Virus record (IMG/VR): IMGVR_UViG_3300028735_000394
Coordinates: 1-23,713 of that record
Length of the DNA stretch: 23,713 nucleotides
Source: a virus
Direction: 5' to 3' (one strand)
The stretch's first letter is position 1. Each line of letters opens with the position of its first letter. Positions 20,087 to 23,713 of the stretch are shown piece after piece. The notes beneath the pieces are model-generated. The model saw only the letters and a program-made list of their open reading frames with translations, ran no database searches and was not told the DNA's origin. The translations under genes were made by a program, and so were the position numbers.

Positions 20087-20115
20087 ATTATAGAACGATG
20101 AGCCCAGCTGCGCAA
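20087..20115 (-). promoter_or_regulatory. Sigma70-like promoter for the minus-strand membrane gene
   Basis: Read on the minus strand: TTGCGC (20115-20110), a 17-base spacer, then a perfect TATAAT (20092-20087), then six bases CCTTAC and the ATG at 20080. Transcription would start at or within a base or two of the start codon, giving a leaderless message. The same bases carry the plus-strand ribosome site (AAGGA) and start of the tape measure gene. Confidence 0.68.
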
Positions 20116-22635
20116 CTGTCGATCCTGCTCACGCTCAAAGACCTCGCCAGCGGGCCGCTGTCTCGCTTTGGCGAAGTCTTGCAGCAGACATCGACCCGGC
20201 TCGTGGCGATGGGCGAGGCTGGGCGCATCGCCGGCCGCGCGATGATGGACATGATGAGCGGGCCGGTCAAAGCATTCTCCGATGCCGAGGACGCCGCCAC
20301 CCGGCTCCAAACCGTGATGATGGACGCCGCCGGGAATGTGCCGCCCACCTTCCAGGCGGTGAGCGATCTGGCCACCGAGCTCGGAAACAAATTGCCGGGC
20401 ACGACCAAAGACTTCCAGAACATGATGAGCGCGCTCAAGGAGATGGGCGTGACCGATCAGGCCATTCTTGACGGCCTGGGCAAGTCGGCGGCCTATCTGG
20501 GTGTTGCGCTCAAAATGCCTTATGAAGAGGCGGCGCGCTTTGCCGCGCGGCTCGCCGAGGCCTCTGGCGTGGCAGAAAAGGACATGATGTCCTTCCTCGA
20601 CGTGATCGCGCGCACGCGCAACCTGGGCGTGCAGACCACCGAAATGGAATACGCCTTCGCGCGCGCGGGCGGCAAGCTCAAAGAAATGGGCGTGCAGGGG
20701 CTCGCGGCAAGCCGCGCACTCGCACCCCTTTATGCGCTGCTGATCCGCACCGGTCTCTCCGGCGAGACCGTCGGCACCGGCTTTGCCGCCGTGCTCACCG
20801 GCCTGCAAAAGCTGGTCTATGACACCAGCAAGAACATGAACGACGCGCGCGAAATCCTGCGCCGATACGGCATCACGCTCGACATCATCGATCGGCAGAC
20901 CGGCAAGCTCAAAGGCCCGAGGCAACTGGTGGCCGAGCTTGAGAAGCTCAAGGCGCTGCCGTCACAGATGCGCTTTGATCTGCTGCAGAAAATCTTCGGC
21001 GGCGGCCAGGATGCACAGATGGTCGCGACCATGATCGAAACCGGCCTGGCCGGCTACCAGAAGATTGCCGACCAGATGCACGCACAGGCCAACCTCAACA
21101 CCAAGGTTGAGGCGCAGCTAACGACGCTGAAAAACGTCTGGGATGCAGCCTCGGGCACCTTCGAGAACGTGCTTGCGAAGTTCGGCGGGCTGATCGCGCC
21201 CGAGCTCAAGCGCGCGCTCGATGCTTTCAACGACTTTTCCGAGTGGCTCGGCAATCTGATCGACCGCTATCCCTTGATCGGGAAAATCGTCGGCATCACG
21301 CTCGCTTTCGGCGGCGCGCTGGTGTTCGCGGGCGGGTCTCTGGCGCTGATGGCGGGCACGGCGATGAAGGCTGTCGGGCCGCTGATGACGATGGCGCGCT
21401 GGCTGGGCGTCAACCGCGCGCTGGCGGCGGGCGGAACGTTTCTGACCATCGCGCGCGAGATCGCCATCTCGGGCGCGCCGATAAAGGCGATCGGCTGGCA
21501 TCTGGGGATGATCGCCGCGCAGGCCAAGGCTTCGGCGCTGGCGCTAGGCGGCACGCTCAAGACTGCGTTGATGACGGCAGGCCGCGCCGTGCTGTGGCTG
21601 GGGCGGGCGGTGCTGATGAACCCCATTGGTCTCGCGCTCGGCATCGCCGCGCTGCTCATTTACAAGTTCTGGGGGCCGATTTCCGGCTTCTTCAAGGGGC
21701 TGTGGAGCGGGCTGTCCCAGGGATTCGGCATGATCGCAGACGACATCGAGCGCGCCTTTGCGCCCGCCATGCCGCTGCTGCGCCCGCTCATTGACGCGCT
21801 GGGCTGGCTCGGCGGCAAGATCAAGGCCGTCATCGGCTGGCTGGGCGACCTCATCGAGCCGATGGACGATGCGGGCGGCGCGGCCAAGAGCCTTGGCGAA
21901 AAGGTCGGCCTGTATATCGCCGCGATGGTCAAGACCTGGCTCTCGCTGCCGGGCAAGTTGATCGCACTGCCCATCGAGATGCTCAAGATCGGCCAGCAGA
22001 TCGTCGCCGGCCTGATCGATGGCATCAAGGACAAGCTCTCGGCGGCGAAAGAAGCGGTCATGAACCTGGGCGCGACGGTGCGTGATGGCCTTAAAAGCCT
22101 GCTCGGCATCCGCTCGCCATCACGCGTTTTCGCCGAACTGGGAGGCTTCCTGGGCGACGGTTTGTCGCATGGAATGCGCGCAAGTCTTGGCGAAGTGCAG
22201 AAAGCCGCCGCTGCGATGGCCGGCGCGGCGACGATTGCGCTTGCGCCTCCAGCGCTTGCCGCGCCCGTCATGCAGGCCACGCCAGATGCCGCGCGCATCC
22301 TACGCCAAGCTGTCGAGCCGGTCGCTCTGCCGCAGCCCACCGATGCGCTCCGCACCATCCGGCAAGCGGTCGAGCCGATCGCTCTGCCGTCGATCCAGCC
22401 TGCCGCGCTCCCCACTGTCGAGCCGCCGCGCGGTGCGCTCAAAGCGGGCGCAGCGCCGGGCGCGCCGATGCAGATCACCTTCGCGCCGCAGATCACGGTC
22501 AATGGCGCGGCGACCCCTGAGGCCGCGCGTGCGCAGGTGACGCAGGCGGTGCATATGAGTTTCGCTGAGTTTGAGCGCCTCATGCGTCGCTGGCAGCATG
22601 AGCAGCGTCGTGCTGGTTGGGAGGCGACCGCATGA
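20098..22635 (+). CDS. T: Tail tape measure protein (P2 gpT-like)
   Basis: An 845-residue protein that sets tail length and helps DNA entry. The N-terminal part is helical (LTLKDLASGPLSRFGEVLQQ), with the tape measure domain over about 60-320 (LATELGNKLPGTTKDFQNMMSAL, ALAPLYALLIRTGLSGE). Hydrophobic membrane-like segments lie at about 394-425 (IGKIVGITLAFGGALVFAGG) and 507-532 (MNPIGLALGIAALLIYKFWG). The common C-terminal motif LLGIRSPSRVFAELGGF is at about 669-685. Two copies of (I/L)RQAVEP(V/I)ALP lie about 19 residues apart near 735-764. The name T follows P2 and differs from Mu capsid gene T. Confidence 0.93.
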   Translation: MSPAAQLSILLTLKDLASGPLSRFGEVLQQTSTRLVAMGEAGRIAGRAMMDMMSGPVKAFSDAEDAATRLQTVMMDAAGNVPPTFQAVSDLATELGNKLPGTTKDFQNMMSALKEMGVTDQAILDGLGKSAAYLGVALKMPYEEAARFAARLAEASGVAEKDMMSFLDVIARTRNLGVQTTEMEYAFARAGGKLKEMGVQGLAASRALAPLYALLIRTGLSGETVGTGFAAVLTGLQKLVYDTSKNMNDAREILRRYGITLDIIDRQTGKLKGPRQLVAELEKLKALPSQMRFDLLQKIFGGGQDAQMVATMIETGLAGYQKIADQMHAQANLNTKVEAQLTTLKNVWDAASGTFENVLAKFGGLIAPELKRALDAFNDFSEWLGNLIDRYPLIGKIVGITLAFGGALVFAGGSLALMAGTAMKAVGPLMTMARWLGVNRALAAGGTFLTIAREIAISGAPIKAIGWHLGMIAAQAKASALALGGTLKTALMTAGRAVLWLGRAVLMNPIGLALGIAALLIYKFWGPISGFFKGLWSGLSQGFGMIADDIERAFAPAMPLLRPLIDALGWLGGKIKAVIGWLGDLIEPMDDAGGAAKSLGEKVGLYIAAMVKTWLSLPGKLIALPIEMLKIGQQIVAGLIDGIKDKLSAAKEAVMNLGATVRDGLKSLLGIRSPSRVFAELGGFLGDGLSHGMRASLGEVQKAAAAMAGAATIALAPPALAAPVMQATPDAARILRQAVEPVALPQPTDALRTIRQAVEPIALPSIQPAALPTVEPPRGALKAGAAPGAPMQITFAPQITVNGAATPEAARAQVTQAVHMSFAEFERLMRRWQHEQRRAGWEATA

Positions 22636-23549
22636 GCCTCTATGCCGTGCTCAATGACACCGAGCTTGAGATCATCACCTGGCTCGACGGCCTGTCCATG
22701 CGCTATGGCGCGGAGTATGCCGAGCAAGGGCTGATCGGGCGCAAGAGCCTCTTGCAATACACCGGGCACAAGCCCGACGAGGTGCGGATTGATGCGCGGC
22801 TGCATGCGCAGTGGTGCAACCCGGCCGCCGAGGTGAGACGCATCAAGGACAAGATGGACACCAAGGAGCCGGTGGCCTTTGTGCTCGGAACCGGCGAATA
22901 CCGGGGCGTATTCGTCATCACCGAGGCCGAGGTGACGACCACGCAGACCGATGGCTATGGCTCGGCCATCGCCTTCGAGCTCTCGATCATGCTGCGCGAA
23001 TACGTGGGCGACCCGGCGCAGCCCAACCCGCCGGGTGTGGTGGCAAGCGGATACCGCATCCCCATCGAGGCCGCGACGGTCGACGACTTCGCCCTGATCG
23101 AAGATGCGCCAATCGACAGCGTGGGCGGTATCGCGCAGGTGTCTGCCGATGGGCTCTCGGCCATCGCGCGCGGGGTGGGTCTCGCGGCTGATGTGGCGAG
23201 CTTCGCGGCGCTGGCGCAGAGCAATCCGGCCTCAGCGCTGCTGGCGCTGCCCGGAGTCGCAAACGCCGTATCCTCATTCGGCGCGACGATCCCCGTCGAA
23301 GGCTTCGACGCGCTGCGCGGCGTCGCTGCGGTCGCTGCCGATGCGGGGCAGGCGCTATCGGCCTTTCAGACGGCGCGCAATACCTTCGACGTGGCAGCGG
23401 ACGCGCTCGGTGGCGGCCTCTCGGGTGTGGCTTCGGCGCTCTCCAGCGTGCGCTACGGCGCGCAGGCGCTGGAAGGAGTGCGTGATGCGGTCGGGCGCAT
23501 TGCGGCGACCGCCGCGAGCCGTCTGCCCGTCGAGGAGGTCTGGGTATGA
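22632..23549 (+). CDS. U: P2 gpU-like tail protein with a long Ala-rich C-terminal extension
   Basis: A 305-residue product. Residues about 1-130 match the P2 GpU family: MSLYAVLNDTELEIITWL, GRKSLLQYTGHKPDEVRIDARLH, FVLGTGEYRGVFVITEAEVT and AIAFELSIMLREYVGDP. P2 gpU is about 159 residues, so the last 160 residues are extra: Ala/Gly/Val-rich, low complexity (GLSAIARGVGLAADVASFAAL, ALRGVAAVAADAGQAL). GpU acts at tail completion. It overlaps both neighbours by ATGA. Confidence 0.88.
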   Translation: MSLYAVLNDTELEIITWLDGLSMRYGAEYAEQGLIGRKSLLQYTGHKPDEVRIDARLHAQWCNPAAEVRRIKDKMDTKEPVAFVLGTGEYRGVFVITEAEVTTTQTDGYGSAIAFELSIMLREYVGDPAQPNPPGVVASGYRIPIEAATVDDFALIEDAPIDSVGGIAQVSADGLSAIARGVGLAADVASFAALAQSNPASALLALPGVANAVSSFGATIPVEGFDALRGVAAVAADAGQALSAFQTARNTFDVAADALGGGLSGVASALSSVRYGAQALEGVRDAVGRIAATAASRLPVEEVWV

Positions 23550-23713
23550 AGGCGATCCTGCACACCGTGATCGATGGCGAGCGTTGGGACTTGCTCGCAT
23601 GGCGCTACTACCGCGATGTGCGCGAGGTGCCGCGCCTGATCGCCGCCAACCCGCACGCGCCGCGCGCGTGCATCCTGCCCGCTGGGCTCAAGATCGCGGT
23701 GCCGCTGATCGAG
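23546..23713 (+). CDS. X: P2 gpX-like tail protein (cut by window end)
   Basis: The first 56 residues are present, no stop before the window end. It begins MKAILHTVIDGERWDLLAWRY and contains VPRLIAANPHAP and ILPAGLKIAVPLI, the LysM-like pattern of P2 gpX, a short baseplate/tail hub-associated protein. It starts in an ATGA overlap with gpU. P2 gpX has 67 residues, so most of the protein is probably seen. Confidence 0.88.
   Translation, partial: MKAILHTVIDGERWDLLAWRYYRDVREVPRLIAANPHAPRACILPAGLKIAVPLIE

Larger units (their letters stand above)
1..23713. mobile_element. Transposable Mu-like phage/prophage (partial)
   Basis: The whole window reads as one phage genome in Mu order: transposase A, ATPase B, early genes with GemA and Mor, lysis, packaging and head genes (gp25 to gp38 equivalents), then tail genes. 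All genes but one run on the plus strand with overlapping stop and start codons. The tail genes from 17770 match phage P2 types (FI, FII, E/E', T, U, X) rather than Mu types, so the element is a mosaic. The window starts on the transposase start codon and ends inside gpX, so the ends, repressor, fibres and host junctions cannot be seen. Whether it is an intact prophage or a free phage cannot be decided here. Confidence 0.95.

Noticed and set aside
19835-20101. 88-residue acidic plus-strand frame before the tape measure gene
   Set aside because: It is the complement of the two-helix membrane gene. Third-position bias favours the minus strand, and its early part overlaps the E' frame.
19678-20925. 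415-residue minus-strand frame covering the start of the tape measure gene
   Set aside because: Opposes a clear tape measure gene. It also crosses the better supported 64-residue minus-strand gene in a different frame.
1-23713. CRISPR arrays, tRNA or rRNA genes, insertion sequences
   Set aside because: No regularly spaced repeats, no cloverleaf-like sequences and no second transposase were seen. The Mu-type ends would lie outside the window.

Overview
The window is one contiguous, gene-dense part of a transposable, Mu-like prophage or phage genome. It carries most of the genome from the transposase through the start of the baseplate genes. Both true ends, the lysogeny repressor, and the distal tail, fibre and modification genes lie outside it. 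Base composition is high (about 65% G+C in the core genes) with strong G/C preference at third codon positions. Together with the gene set this suggests a high-GC proteobacterial host, most likely a beta- or gammaproteobacterium. That host call is inference; nothing in the window names the host.

Layout. (1) 1-3067: transposition module, a MuA-like DDE transposase and a MuB-like AAA ATPase. (2) 3064-6182: early/middle region of short, mostly stop-start-overlapped genes, including a GemA (Mu gp16-like) protein, small DNA-binding proteins and, last, a Mor/C-family activator. (3) 6183-7320: lysis module with a signal-anchor lysozyme, a 20-residue Trp-rich micropeptide, and a nested Rz/Rz1 spanin pair. 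(4) 7304-13707: Mu-type packaging and head genes (DUF2730, gp26-like, gp27/DUF3486, terminase gp28, portal gp29, MuF gp30, gpG). (5) About 12490-14350: an accessory stretch of lower G+C woven into the head operon, with a MuF C-terminal JAB-like extension and small partner gene, an orphan gene, a frameshifted reading frame, a KorA/TrfB-like DNA-binding protein and a rho-independent terminator. (6) 14520-17766: protease with internal scaffold, major capsid and connector genes of Mu type. (7) 17770-23713: a contractile tail of P2 type (FI sheath, FII tube, E/E' chaperone with a GGGAAAC slippery site, tape measure, gpU, gpX).

How it works together. Transposase plus MuB would drive replicative transposition. 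The early genes lead to the Mor-type activator, which is followed directly by a late promoter. The same promoter signature (TGAACGCTTTC, exactly 28 bp, ACGATrGCGGsC, then the start codon) occurs twice: just before the lysozyme gene (6192-6242) and just before the head protease gene (14469-14519). These are the positions of Mu Plys and PI. The second copy lies downstream of the terminator that closes the first late block, so each block appears to have its own activator-dependent promoter. Both promoters run directly into an ATG with no Shine-Dalgarno sequence, which suggests leaderless or nearly leaderless late mRNAs.

The most unusual features are the twin late promoters, a minus-strand two-helix membrane protein gene (19886-20080) with its own sigma70-like promoter set to give a leaderless transcript inside the tail operon, the MuF/JAB-like module with its small neighbour, and the KorA-like regulator in a late operon. 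Function calls come from recognising family patterns in the translated sequence. No database search was possible.
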